A DNA stretch of 15,281 bases from an uncultured Eubacteriales bacterium (GCA_948938605.1 CARAIG010000002.1:1-15281); one strand, 5' to 3'; shown: positions 1 to 6,729, numbered from the stretch's first letter. Notes: generated by a model not told the origin, from the sequence alone. Made by a program: numbers and translations.

Positions 1-10
1 ACATCTATAT

Positions 11-110
11 GCGGTGAAAACCGCCCGTTAGCGTGTTACGGTAAAACTGTAAGTCTTTGCCGTAACCCGTACTAGTTTTATCACTAATAGGGCGCAAGTC
101 CTATGGAGGA
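11..110 (+). promoter_or_regulatory. Structured 5' leader of the surface-protein gene, class not recognised
   Basis: Three successive hairpins can be drawn: GCGGT/ACCGC closed by a GAAA tetraloop (11-24), GTTACGG/CCGTAAC (35-41 with 60-66), and ATAGG/CCTAT around a GCGCAAGT loop (87-104). The last one ends directly against the ribosome binding site GGAGGA (105-110), so its folding could affect translation start. Fragments such as GGTGAAAA and CTGTAAG recall cobalamin riboswitches and CGCAA recalls c-di-GMP aptamers, but the full consensus of neither is present. The RNA may begin upstream of the window. I treat it as an unassigned structured leader. Confidence 0.35.
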
Positions 111-116
111 ATCATT

Positions 117-1295
117 GTGAAAAAGTTTTTAAGTATTTTTATTGCGTTGTTGTTAATAGTAAGTTTGTTTGCAACAACAGCGGTAGCGTTTGCCGAGGAA
201 GTAACAACTCCGTCCGAAGGTGAATCTACAACAACTCCCGAAACACCCGACGAAGGGGACGGTGAAGGCGAAGGCGAACCCGAAGAACCCGAAGTTCCGC
301 GTGAACCCGTTACCGTTAACGCCGAAAAGTTGGAAGAGTATCTTAATTTAGACGCTTGGTTTAAAAACCTTAAATTGGAAATGGGCGACATTAAGTTCGG
401 CGAAACGTTAATGAAGGACAGCACAAAAATTGCCGAAGCGTTTCCCAATATTAAGTACGTTATTTCAGGCGACGAAGACTACGACGATAAAAAAGCCGAT
501 AACGACAAAATAATTGTAGAATACTGCCGTCCCAGCGAAAGCCCCAAGGGACAGGAAACTTGGCAAAACAGCGTAAACATTACCGAAAGTATCCGTATAA
601 GTACTTCCGGTTGGTACTTATTCCGCTTTGTTGTAAAGGATAAGGATAACGAAGTTCTTGTCCGCGGCGAAAGGCATTACAGTTTCTATTCCGAAGATAC
701 TTCTCGTCCTGTTGTGTCTCTTTCCACAACAATGAAAAACAAGGTCGAAAGCGGTCTTACTGCCGAAGCTAAGTACACAATTCCCACATCGGGATTGACT
801 AGCGGTTCCACCGACGAAATGTCAAGTACTACCGTAAACTTTAAAATCTACAAGTTTGTAAAAGGCTCTTGGACGACTGAACCCATTTATGACAGTGTTA
901 CTAAGGAAATTGCCGAAGGCTACGAAGACTTTGTAGACGTTGACGGCGCAATTACTCCGTCAAAAGCCGACATATCCGAAAAGCCCGTTTACAAAATCGT
1001 TTACTCGGTTAAGGACGCTTACGGTTTTACCGGCGTGGAAGAAAAAAGCGACATTCACAACTATTCGGCTTTGGAATTCAACCCCGAAATGTTGCTTAAA
1101 GTTGTCGAAGCTCCCGCCGAAGACGGTAAATCCGTTAACGTTTGGGTAATTGTTTTGTTCAGTATTGCGGGCGCTTGCGCTATCGGTATTGTAGTGCTTC
1201 TTCTCATTCAGCCCAAACAGCAAGTTGCTCCTGCAAAGGCAGCAAAGACTGTTGAAAAAGCCGATGAACAAACAACCGACGAAACGCAGGAATAG
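117..1295 (+). CDS. Secreted surface protein with C-terminal membrane anchor, function unknown
   Basis: This 392-residue protein starts at GTG 117, six bases after GGAGGA. That start gives a classic signal peptide (MKK, hydrophobic core, cleavage near AFA-EE at residue 26). Residues 27-64 are a Thr/Pro/Glu/Gly-rich acidic linker of the kind that spans a cell wall. Residues 65-335 are a folded ectodomain; stretches around 160-202 and 285-306 look like Ig-like beta-sandwich strands, but no family is recognised. Residues 341-364 form a transmembrane helix, followed by a 28-residue Lys/Glu/Thr-rich tail. The topology is therefore type I: ectodomain outside, short tail inside. There is no LPXTG sorting signal. 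The gene stands alone, with a structured leader in front and a strong terminator behind. A role as adhesin, sensor or envelope component is possible but not shown. Confidence 0.8.
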   Translation: MKKFLSIFIALLLIVSLFATTAVAFAEEVTTPSEGESTTTPETPDEGDGEGEGEPEEPEVPREPVTVNAEKLEEYLNLDAWFKNLKLEMGDIKFGETLMKDSTKIAEAFPNIKYVISGDEDYDDKKADNDKIIVEYCRPSESPKGQETWQNSVNITESIRISTSGWYLFRFVVKDKDNEVLVRGERHYSFYSEDTSRPVVSLSTTMKNKVESGLTAEAKYTIPTSGLTSGSTDEMSSTTVNFKIYKFVKGSWTTEPIYDSVTKEIAEGYEDFVDVDGAITPSKADISEKPVYKIVYSVKDAYGFTGVEEKSDIHNYSALEFNPEMLLKVVEAPAEDGKSVNVWVIVLFSIAGACAIGIVVLLLIQPKQQVAPAKAAKTVEKADEQTTDETQE

Positions 1296-1338
1296 TTTTG
1301 CGTAACGTTCAACGGCGTTTTAGTTAAATTTAATAATT

Positions 1339-1380
1339 AAACCGCTATGGGTACATATCCTATCCATAGCGGTTTTTTGT
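1339..1380 (+). terminator. Intrinsic terminator after the surface-protein gene
   Basis: An 11-bp perfect stem AACCGCTATGG/CCATAGCGGTT (1340-1350 with 1364-1374) is followed directly by a T-run (1373-1378). It lies 45 bases after the stop codon of the upstream gene. Confidence 0.9.
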
Positions 1381-1403
1381 TTTTGCATTAAACGGTTAGC
1401 AGG

Positions 1404-1423
1404 GTTCGAATTTCACGTTGCTA
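1404..1423 (-). repeat. Dispersed 20-bp repeat, copy 1 (inverted)
   Basis: Read on the minus strand this is TAGCAACGTGAAATTCGAAC. It matches positions 7132-7151 on the plus strand at 19 of 20 bases. Both copies are intergenic. Around this copy TAGCA (1397-1401) and TGCTA (1419-1423) can pair. Confidence 0.55.
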
Positions 1424-1536
1424 CGCAACAATAGTATTAAAGCAATGTAACGGTTCGGTTTTGGCTTGCGCTCAATATATTATCTTTTCTTATACCAACC
1501 ATTAAGGTTTAATATATCAAAATATGCTAAAAAACT

Positions 1537-1565
1537 TTGCGTATTAAATGTTATTGTGATATACT
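1537..1565 (+). promoter_or_regulatory. Sigma-A promoter of the NifU-like/GGGtGRT operon
   Basis: The -35 box TTGCGT (1537-1542) and -10 box TATACT (1560-1565) are separated by exactly 17 bases. The start codon lies 37 bases after the -10 box, with GGAGGA at 1587-1592. No operator is evident. Confidence 0.7.
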
Positions 1566-1601
1566 TAATTTATCTAAATTAATTTTGGAGGACAACAATC
1601 T

Positions 1602-2294
1602 ATGCAATACTCACACGAAGTAGAACTTATGCAGTGCGTAGCAAAGGGTTGCAATCACGGTCCTGCTCCCATTCCTGAGGAAGGCAAATGGGTGCAAGTT
1701 CGTCAAATTAACGAAATTAGCGGACTTACTCACGGTTGCGGTTGCTGCGCTCCCCAACAAGGAACCTGCAAACTCACTTTAAACATCAAGGAAGGCGTTA
1801 TAGAAGAAGCGCTTGTCGAAACAATCGGTTGCTCGGGTATGACTCACTCGGCGGCAATGGCTGCGGAAATTCTTCCCGGCAAAACCTTGCTCGAAGCGTT
1901 AAATACCGACCTTGTTTGCGACGCTATCAACGTAGCAATGCGCGAACTGTTTTTACAAATCGTTTACGGACGCAGTCAATCGGCGTTTTCCGACGCGGGG
2001 TTGCCTGTCGGCGCAGGACTTGAAGACTTGGGTAAGGGACTTCGTAGTCAAATAGGCACAATGTATTCTACTAAGGTTAAGGGACCTAGATACCTTGAAA
2101 TGGCGGAAGGCTACGTTACGCGTTGCGCTCTTGACAAAAACGGCGAAATTATCGGTTACGAATACGTTAATCTCGGCGTTATGATGAAACTCGTTTCCGA
2201 AGGCGTTTCGGGTAACGAAGCGTTGGAAAAGGCAAAGAAACATTACGGTCGTTTTGAAAACGCCGCAAAGTATATCGTTCCGCGTAACGAGTAA
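1602..2294 (+). CDS. NifU/IscU-like iron-sulfur cluster assembly scaffold protein
   Basis: This 230-residue cytoplasmic protein carries an IscU/NifU N-terminal-type core. Residues 72-100 (VETIGCSGMTHSAAMAAEIL and following) match the scaffold motif around the second ligand cysteine, and Cys106 sits where the third ligand is expected. A Cys-dense stretch HGCGCCAP (44-51) supplies the first ligand region and is richer in cysteine than classical IscU. Further cysteines lie at 12, 17 and 56. The family assembles transient Fe-S clusters and hands them to apo-proteins. The protein is longer than IscU because of an extra C-terminal domain (about 120-230). GGAGGA precedes ATG by nine bases. It is followed 17 bases later by a GGGtGRT-family gene with its own strong RBS, so the two are co-transcribed. 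No cysteine desulfurase is nearby; sulfur must come from a gene elsewhere. Confidence 0.85.
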   Translation: MQYSHEVELMQCVAKGCNHGPAPIPEEGKWVQVRQINEISGLTHGCGCCAPQQGTCKLTLNIKEGVIEEALVETIGCSGMTHSAAMAAEILPGKTLLEALNTDLVCDAINVAMRELFLQIVYGRSQSAFSDAGLPVGAGLEDLGKGLRSQIGTMYSTKVKGPRYLEMAEGYVTRCALDKNGEIIGYEYVNLGVMMKLVSEGVSGNEALEKAKKHYGRFENAAKYIVPRNE

Positions 2295-2311
2295 TAGGGG
2301 AGGAATTAACA

Positions 2312-3310
2312 ATGGCTATCAGATTTGAAGGTTACGAAAGACGTATAGACAAAATTAACGCCGAACTTAAAACTCACAAACTTAAATCGTTGGAAGAAGC
2401 ACGCGAAATTTGCTTGTCGCACGGCGTAAACGTTGAAGAAATCGTCAAGGGCGTACAACCCATTGCGTTTGAAAACGCAGTTTGGGCGTACACTTTGGGT
2501 TGCGCTATTGCATTTAAAAAAGGCGTAAAAACCGCTGCGGAAGTTTCCGAATGTATCGGTTTGGGACTTCAAGCATTTTGTATCCCCGGTTCGGTTGCCG
2601 ACCAACGTAAGGTAGGTTTGGGACACGGTAACTTGGGTGCAATGTTGCTCCGCGAAGAAACAGACTGCTTTGCTTTCCTTGCAGGACACGAAAGTTTTGC
2701 CGCTGCCGAAGGCGCAATAGGAATTGCCCGCAACGCCAACAAAGCGCGCAAAAAGCCGCTTCGTGTAATTTTGAACGGCTTAGGTAAGGACGCCGCTTAT
2801 ATCATTTCCCGCATTAACGGCTTTACTTACGTTCAAACGCAATACGATTACTACACAGGCGAATTGAAAATTGTCAAGGAAACTCCGTTCTCCGACGGTG
2901 AACGCGCAAAAGTCCGTTGCTACGGTGCCGACGACGTTAACGAAGGCGTAGCAATTATGCGCAGCGAAAAGGTTGACGTATCCATTACGGGTAACTCCAC
3001 CAATCCCACGCGTTTCCAACACCCCGTTGCAGGCACTTACAAAAAGTGGTGTATCGAAAACGGCAAAAAGTATTTCTCGGTAGCTTCCGGCGGCGGTACG
3101 GGACGTACTTTGCACCCGGATAACGTTGCGGCAGGTCCCGCATCGTACGGTATGACGGACACAATGGGACGTATGCACAGCGACGCTCAATTTGCGGGCA
3201 GCAGTTCGGTTCCCGCTCACGTCGAAATGATGGGCTTAATCGGTATGGGCAACAACCCCATGGTTGGCGCAACTGTGGCGTGTGCAGTAGCAGTAAGCCT
3301 TGCAAAGTAA
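2312..3310 (+). CDS. GGGtGRT family protein
   Basis: This 332-residue soluble protein has the family signature GGGTGRT at residues 260-266, followed by LHPDN and a Gly/Met-rich C-terminus. There is no signal peptide or membrane segment. The family is named for this motif and is, to my knowledge, biochemically uncharacterised; it recurs next to NifU-like scaffold genes in anaerobes. That pairing is seen here: the gene starts 17 bases after the scaffold gene, with GGGGAGG at 2297-2303. A Gly-rich loop suggests nucleotide or phosphate binding, but this is inference. A role in Fe-S cluster delivery or a redox pathway fits the context. The full length looks intact, and base use matches the upstream gene. 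Confidence 0.85.
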   Translation: MAIRFEGYERRIDKINAELKTHKLKSLEEAREICLSHGVNVEEIVKGVQPIAFENAVWAYTLGCAIAFKKGVKTAAEVSECIGLGLQAFCIPGSVADQRKVGLGHGNLGAMLLREETDCFAFLAGHESFAAAEGAIGIARNANKARKKPLRVILNGLGKDAAYIISRINGFTYVQTQYDYYTGELKIVKETPFSDGERAKVRCYGADDVNEGVAIMRSEKVDVSITGNSTNPTRFQHPVAGTYKKWCIENGKKYFSVASGGGTGRTLHPDNVAAGPASYGMTDTMGRMHSDAQFAGSSSVPAHVEMMGLIGMGNNPMVGATVACAVAVSLAK

Positions 3311-3328
3311 TTATATATCGTGATTACC

Positions 3329-3359
3329 AACAAGCCTCTGCAATATGCAGGGGCTTGTT
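3329..3359 (+). terminator. Strong hairpin after the GGGtGRT gene, probable terminator
   Basis: A 14-bp stem (3329-3342 with 3346-3359, one G-T pair) closes a three-base loop. It lies 18 bases after the stop codon. There is no T-run after it, so it may terminate inefficiently, act in 3'-end protection, or depend on other factors. Confidence 0.55.
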
Positions 3360-3360
3360 C

Positions 3361-3526
3361 TATGTACGTTGTAAAACATAATAACGAAAACTAACGATGT
3401 TTAACTGCAATTAACTACGGTCAATCACTCGCTATTACATCGTATCACGTTGATAATTTAAATTTAGCGATAAGTTGTGTTCGTGTGTATATAATAAAAT
3501 GTATATAGCAATTTGTATTTTAAGCA
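3361..3526. other. Non-coding gap at the left edge of the AT-rich regulatory block
   Basis: No credible gene is visible on either strand. Two small inverted repeats are present: ACGATGT/ACATCGT (3394-3400 with 3437-3443) and TCGCTA/TAGCGA (3429-3434 with 3465-3470). They overlap each other, so only one could form at a time. Nothing here is assigned a function. Confidence 0.5.
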
Positions 3527-3546
3527 TACTGTGCAAATGCACAGTA
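3527..3546. promoter_or_regulatory. Palindromic operator candidate, copy 1
   Basis: TACTGTGCAAATGCACAGTA is a palindrome with 9-bp arms around a central AA. Its centre lies about 54 bp upstream of the centre of the -10 palindrome, which would suit an activator or a distal repressor site. An almost identical site at the same spacing precedes the paralogous XRE gene at 6240. Confidence 0.65.
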
Positions 3547-3567
3547 CTTATACACAATAAATTTATT

Positions 3568-3596
3568 TTATATAGTTTTTTAAATTGTTATACAAT
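3568..3596 (+). promoter_or_regulatory. Promoter of the XRE-ECF operon with a palindrome over the -10 box
   Basis: A weak -35 TTATAT (3568-3573) and -10 TACAAT (3591-3596) are separated by 17 bases. The -10 lies inside the perfect 13-base palindrome ATTGTTATACAAT (3584-3596). The same arrangement precedes the paralogous gene at 6240. A protein bound to the palindrome would block RNA polymerase, as in XRE autorepression. The weak -35 box suggests dependence on an activator. Confidence 0.55.
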
Positions 3597-3616
3597 AAAT
3601 TAAAGGTGATTTATTT

Positions 3617-3934
3617 ATGACAATTTTAGAAAAAATCGAAGAAATGAATAGCGAAAGAGGATGGTCTACATATGAATTGTGCAAGAAAGCAAATATTGCG
3701 GAAGCAACGTTGTATTCTTGTAAACGTCGGCAACGTAACCCTTCAAACGATATACTAGAAAAAATATGTCGTGCTTACGGAATTACGCTTTATCAATTTT
3801 ATCACGATTTGGACGGCAACAGCGAATTGACAGACGAACAAAAGGAAACTTTAATTGTTTTTTCTAGGCTCAACAAGGACCAAAGGGAAGAATTAATGCG
3901 TTTGGCAAAATTATTTATAAAGAATAATAGATAG
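3617..3934 (+). CDS. XRE-family helix-turn-helix regulator, copy 1
   Basis: This 105-residue protein has an N-terminal Cro/CI-type HTH domain (about residues 1-66): YELCKKANIAEATLYSCKRR spans the scaffold and recognition helices, and ILEKICRAYGITLYQFYHD is the usual XRE closing helix. Residues 70-105 are a charged helical tail (ELTDEQK and following) that probably mediates dimerisation or partner binding. It starts at ATG 3617, eight bases after AAAGGTGA. It is a close paralogue of the protein at 6240, identical at about two thirds of the first 76 residues and with the same promoter layout. It is first in an operon with a sigma factor 15 bases downstream. It most likely represses or tunes its own operon through the palindromes upstream; this is inference. 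Confidence 0.88.
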   Translation: MTILEKIEEMNSERGWSTYELCKKANIAEATLYSCKRRQRNPSNDILEKICRAYGITLYQFYHDLDGNSELTDEQKETLIVFSRLNKDQREELMRLAKLFIKNNR

Positions 3935-3949
3935 AATATAGGGATACTA

Positions 3950-4474
3950 ATGTCAAAATTTCGCAAAGAAACGAACCTATTATTACGAGCTTTGCAAAAT
4001 GGAAATAAATCTAAATTTGATGAATTGTATCTGTTTACGTTCGACCATATAAAAGGTATGGCGCTAAAATATTTAATAGACAAAACGGAGTGGAAGGACG
4101 TAGTAAACCAAACTTATCTTCAAGTATTGCAACATATTCAAACTTTTGATAATAGTAAAGACGGTTATAACTGGATGTGCAAGATAGCCCATAACGTAGC
4201 GCTGGATTTTAATAAAAATAAAGCAGTAACCGTTGAGTCGGACGATTCATTTAATGATGTTTTTGTATATATGGAAGATAAAATTCTCGAATCGTGTGAT
4301 TTGTATCATGAATTATCTTTATTGTCTCGTAAAGACCAAGAACTTATATGGTTAAGGTTTTGGGAAGAATTAAATTACAATGAAATTGCCCGTAGGGTTA
4401 ATAGTAAAAAATCTACCGTACATTTTAGAATTTCTAAAATACTTAAAACAATTGAAACAAATTTGAAAAAATAG
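3950..4474 (+). CDS. ECF-like RNA polymerase sigma factor
   Basis: This 174-residue protein has the two-domain layout and length of an extracytoplasmic-function sigma factor. Sigma region 2 covers about residues 22-91: DVVNQTYLQVLQHIQTFD, then GYNWMCKIAHNVALDFNK, matches the core-binding and -10-melting helices. Region 4 covers about 116-170, with LSRKDQELIWLRFWEELNYN leading into the HTH IARRVNSKKSTVHFRISK that would read the -35 element. It starts 15 bases after the XRE gene, with a weak AGGG ahead of ATG. The operon continues with a secreted peptidase-like protein and a membrane protein. ECF factors are usually held by an anti-sigma factor; no zinc-binding anti-sigma (HxxxCxxC) is encoded nearby, and the membrane protein at 5380 is the only candidate. 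No classical AAC/CGT ECF promoter was recognised in the window. Confidence 0.82.
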   Translation: MSKFRKETNLLLRALQNGNKSKFDELYLFTFDHIKGMALKYLIDKTEWKDVVNQTYLQVLQHIQTFDNSKDGYNWMCKIAHNVALDFNKNKAVTVESDDSFNDVFVYMEDKILESCDLYHELSLLSRKDQELIWLRFWEELNYNEIARRVNSKKSTVHFRISKILKTIETNLKK

Positions 4475-4539
4475 TTGGATTTTCCCCTTTTTTTAAACTA
4501 GTAATAAGTAGATACTAAAAAACTCAGGAGGAAAAAATT

Positions 4540-5370
4540 ATGACCAAAAAAATTTCAATTAAACTGTTTATAGCAGTTTTACTGCTTGCAAGCCTGTCGC
4601 TCAGCATTTGTTTTAGCTTTGCGGCAATGGCTGAGACGGACGAAGAAGTAAGATATGCCGATTTGGCTGTAACTTACGGCGCAGTCAATTCAAGCGAAAA
4701 CGTTCCGTTCACCAAGCGGGAAACGGAATATAAAGAGATAAAAAATGCAATACCGCGGTACAATCAACTTAGCGCTTTGCCAAATTCCTGCGGAGCAACT
4801 GCCGGCGCTATCGTAGTGGGCTTTTACGATAAGTATTACGAAAATTTAATTCCCAACTATACTTCATACGTTTCGTCGGGTACTTACAAAGGTAACGACA
4901 GTACATATATCCCGCAACTTATGCGAGAGTTATACACTTTAATGCGTACAAATATCGACGATGTAGGCGTTAGCGAACAGGATTGCTTAAACGGTTTAAA
5001 AGCTTATGTAAATGCCAAATCTTTAAATTTAACATACCGCAGTGTTAAAAGTTTTAATAAAGTTAACGAAAGTTTGTATTTGGACGCCGTAAATAATAAC
5101 TTACCTACATTGTTGTTTTGCGACAAAATGGATATGTATAATATATCTACGACGGCTGACCACGATAATGTTGTTAAAACATCAATGGAAGGCGCTCATG
5201 TTGCGGTAGGGTATGGTATCTATATTATTAAATACTATAACGGTGATAGTGTTTACAGAACAGATAAATATTTGCGCGTTGCAACAGGACTAGGTTTAAT
5301 GAGTACTTGTTATCTAAAAATGAGTGCGACCGATTGGTGCAATGCGGCATATTCGGTAACAATAAATTAA
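4540..5370 (+). CDS. Secreted C39/papain-like cysteine peptidase homologue
   Basis: This 276-residue protein has a signal peptide: MTKK, a hydrophobic stretch to about residue 27, with cleavage likely after MAE or AAMA near 31. The mature part carries the hallmark of a C39-like/papain-fold peptidase: RYNQLSALPNSCGATAGA (73-90), with Gln76 positioned for the oxyanion hole and Cys84 as the likely nucleophile. GAHVAVGYGIYII (218-230) supplies the catalytic His220. A third catalytic Asp/Asn downstream is plausible but not pinned down. No bacteriocin-exporter ABC domain is attached, so it is a stand-alone secreted enzyme or an inactive binder. AGGAGGA lies seven bases before ATG. It sits 65 bases after the sigma factor gene and nine bases before the membrane-protein gene. 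It may cleave a surface substrate, perhaps its membrane neighbour; that link is inference. Confidence 0.75.
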   Translation: MTKKISIKLFIAVLLLASLSLSICFSFAAMAETDEEVRYADLAVTYGAVNSSENVPFTKRETEYKEIKNAIPRYNQLSALPNSCGATAGAIVVGFYDKYYENLIPNYTSYVSSGTYKGNDSTYIPQLMRELYTLMRTNIDDVGVSEQDCLNGLKAYVNAKSLNLTYRSVKSFNKVNESLYLDAVNNNLPTLLFCDKMDMYNISTTADHDNVVKTSMEGAHVAVGYGIYIIKYYNGDSVYRTDKYLRVATGLGLMSTCYLKMSATDWCNAAYSVTIN

Positions 5371-5379
5371 GGAGTAACA

Positions 5380-6063
5380 ATGTCACGAGACAAGAATTTT
5401 CGCAAACTGATGACAAGCAATAACGATCCCGACAGGGACGAAATTTTGGAAAGCATTAAAAGTCAAATCAACGACGAAAACAATTCGGTTTCCCAAACAG
5501 GCGATACGCTTGTAATGTCGTCACAAACGTATTCAAGGAAAAAACTGATTTTAATTTTAGGCATTGTCATTTTGTGCGTGGTTTTAGCCTTGTCGTCCTA
5601 TTTTATTTGGCGGTTTGTTAGCACGCCAAAGCAAAGGTACTGTACAATAAACGATTATTATGCCGAAGACACGTCTGTAACTATTAAAGATTATGCGGCT
5701 GCAAATAAAAAACAAATAAAATATATCGATTGGTATAATGAAATCGAATACTTTTACGGACAGCATTACAAATTAAAGACAAATAACGAAATTGTATGCT
5801 TATACGAACAAGTAGTTAATTCCGACGGTCTGTTTTGTCATTTATACGTTACGGATAATTTGACGGAATTAGATATATTGAATATGTTTATAATGTTGTG
5901 TAAAGAGCAAATAGAAAATTCAGTAGTGAGTTTGTTGTATGGAACTGATACACAATCGTCATATGTTATGTTTGAGTATCAGCATTACAAATATTATTTA
6001 CAAGTGGAAGGAATTTTTGATCAAAACTATATACTGAATTTAGTGAATGATTTATTAAATTAA
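5380..6063 (+). CDS. Single-pass membrane protein, possible anti-sigma or sensor partner
   Basis: This 227-residue protein has a 54-residue charged N-terminal segment, one transmembrane helix (about 55-80, preceded by SRKK so the N-terminus faces the cytoplasm), and a 145-residue extracytoplasmic domain rich in Tyr, Asn and Asp. No family is recognised. The topology and operon position (after an ECF sigma factor and a secreted peptidase-like protein) match those of membrane anti-sigma factors, but the N-terminal segment is short and lacks the HxxxCxxC zinc motif. Its RBS AAGGAG overlaps the stop codon of the peptidase gene, implying translational coupling and a functional link with it. A strong terminator follows. 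Alternatives are a sensor, a peptidase substrate, or an immunity-like partner. Confidence 0.7.
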   Translation: MSRDKNFRKLMTSNNDPDRDEILESIKSQINDENNSVSQTGDTLVMSSQTYSRKKLILILGIVILCVVLALSSYFIWRFVSTPKQRYCTINDYYAEDTSVTIKDYAAANKKQIKYIDWYNEIEYFYGQHYKLKTNNEIVCLYEQVVNSDGLFCHLYVTDNLTELDILNMFIMLCKEQIENSVVSLLYGTDTQSSYVMFEYQHYKYYLQVEGIFDQNYILNLVNDLLN

Positions 6064-6100
6064 TACTTAAACAGGCTTATTACGATTTCTTATAATCGAA

Positions 6101-6140
6101 GGGCTGCTGCAATATATAAACGGATGCAGCGGCTCTTTTT
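6101..6140 (+). terminator. Intrinsic terminator of the XRE-ECF operon
   Basis: An 11-bp stem (6101-6111 with 6125-6135, two G-T pairs) is followed by TTTTT. It separates the operon from the promoter of the second XRE gene. Confidence 0.88.
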
Positions 6141-6150
6141 ATATTATGCT

Positions 6151-6170
6151 TACTATGCAAATGCACAGTA
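6151..6170. promoter_or_regulatory. Palindromic operator candidate, copy 2
   Basis: TACTATGCAAATGCACAGTA differs by one base from the site at 3527-3546. That change breaks one pair of the palindrome. The distance from here to the -10 palindrome is 57 bases start to start, exactly as in the first copy. Confidence 0.65.
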
Positions 6171-6191
6171 ATATATTATAAGTGATTTATT

Positions 6192-6220
6192 TTATATAAA
6201 ATTGGGAATTGTTATACAAT
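6192..6220 (+). promoter_or_regulatory. Promoter of the second XRE gene with a palindrome over the -10 box
   Basis: -35 TTATAT (6192-6197), a 17-base spacer and -10 TACAAT (6215-6220) repeat the layout seen at 3568-3596. The 13-base palindrome ATTGTTATACAAT (6208-6220) is identical in both. Confidence 0.55.
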
Positions 6221-6239
6221 AATAAAAAAGGAAAAGACA

Positions 6240-6563
6240 ATGACAATTCTTGACAAAATAAAAGATATGAATGCCGACAGGGGTTGGTCGATATACGAAC
6301 TGAGTAAAAGGGCGGATGTGTCGCAAGGAACGCTGTATTCCTGTATACGTAGGCAAAGCAGTCCGTCTAATGCTGTTTTGGACAGGATATGCAAAGCATA
6401 CGGCATAACGCTTTTTCAGTTTTATCACGATATGGACAGTAACGGCGAATTGACCGATGAGCAAAAAGCGGACTTAAAAATGATGTCTCTTTTAGACGAA
6501 AACGAAAAGGAAATCATACGTAACACTGCATATGCTTTTATTTCGAAAAACAGTAAAAAATAA
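6240..6563 (+). CDS. XRE-family helix-turn-helix regulator, copy 2
   Basis: This 107-residue protein is a paralogue of the regulator at 3617. The shared core includes MTIL-KI--MN--RGWS-YEL, TLYSC-RRQ, ICKAYGITLFQFYHD and ELTDEQK. The HTH domain covers about residues 1-66 and the tail (77-107) has diverged strongly, as expected if the two paralogues answer to different partners. In the presumed recognition helix region the sequence is VSQGTLYSCIRR against IAEATLYSCKRR, so DNA specificity is probably close but not identical. ATG 6240 follows AAAAAGGAAAA. It is monocistronic, with its own promoter and terminator. Cross-regulation of the two near-identical promoters is likely, for example as repressor and antagonist; this is inference. 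Confidence 0.88.
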   Translation: MTILDKIKDMNADRGWSIYELSKRADVSQGTLYSCIRRQSSPSNAVLDRICKAYGITLFQFYHDMDSNGELTDEQKADLKMMSLLDENEKEIIRNTAYAFISKNSKK

Positions 6564-6615
6564 CGATATTATTAATCCGTTAAAACAAACAATTTGCAAA
6601 AGGTATTAACACATT

Positions 6616-6640
6616 GGGACTTCTTATGAAGTCCTTTTTC
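6616..6640 (+). terminator. Intrinsic terminator after the second XRE gene
   Basis: A stem GGACTTC/GAAGTCC (6617-6623 with 6628-6634) with a TTAT loop is followed by TTTTT. It lies 53 bases after the stop codon. Confidence 0.88.
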
Positions 6641-6664
6641 TTTTGCTTTTTAGACGGTTAAAGG

Positions 6665-6720
6665 TCGAAATGAGTAGTTATTTTAGAAGCCTGACAAAGG
6701 CTTAAATAATTACATTTCGA
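6665..6720 (+). promoter_or_regulatory. Long leader hairpin before the small HTH gene
   Basis: A three-tier stem can be drawn: TCGAAATG/CATTTCGA (6665-6672 with 6713-6720), a 9-bp AT-rich section (6675-6683 with 6704-6712, one G-T pair) and AAGCCT/AGGCTT (6687-6692 with 6698-6703) with a GACAA loop. The foot of the stem overlaps the first bases of the RBS GAGGAA (6719-6724), so folding could lower translation. No clear promoter lies between the preceding terminator and this hairpin. Confidence 0.5.
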
Positions 6721-6729
6721 GGAAACCTA

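Noticed and set aside
2780..3220. Long antisense open frames within the GGGtGRT gene
   Set aside because: They have no RBS or recognisable domains and arise from the codon bias of the plus-strand gene. The same holds for antisense frames in the lipoprotein gene and for 101-448.
4475..4539. Separate ECF-dependent promoter before the peptidase gene
   Set aside because: TTTAAAC occurs at 4491-4497, but there is no matching CGT-type -10 at proper distance. I keep the gene in the operon.
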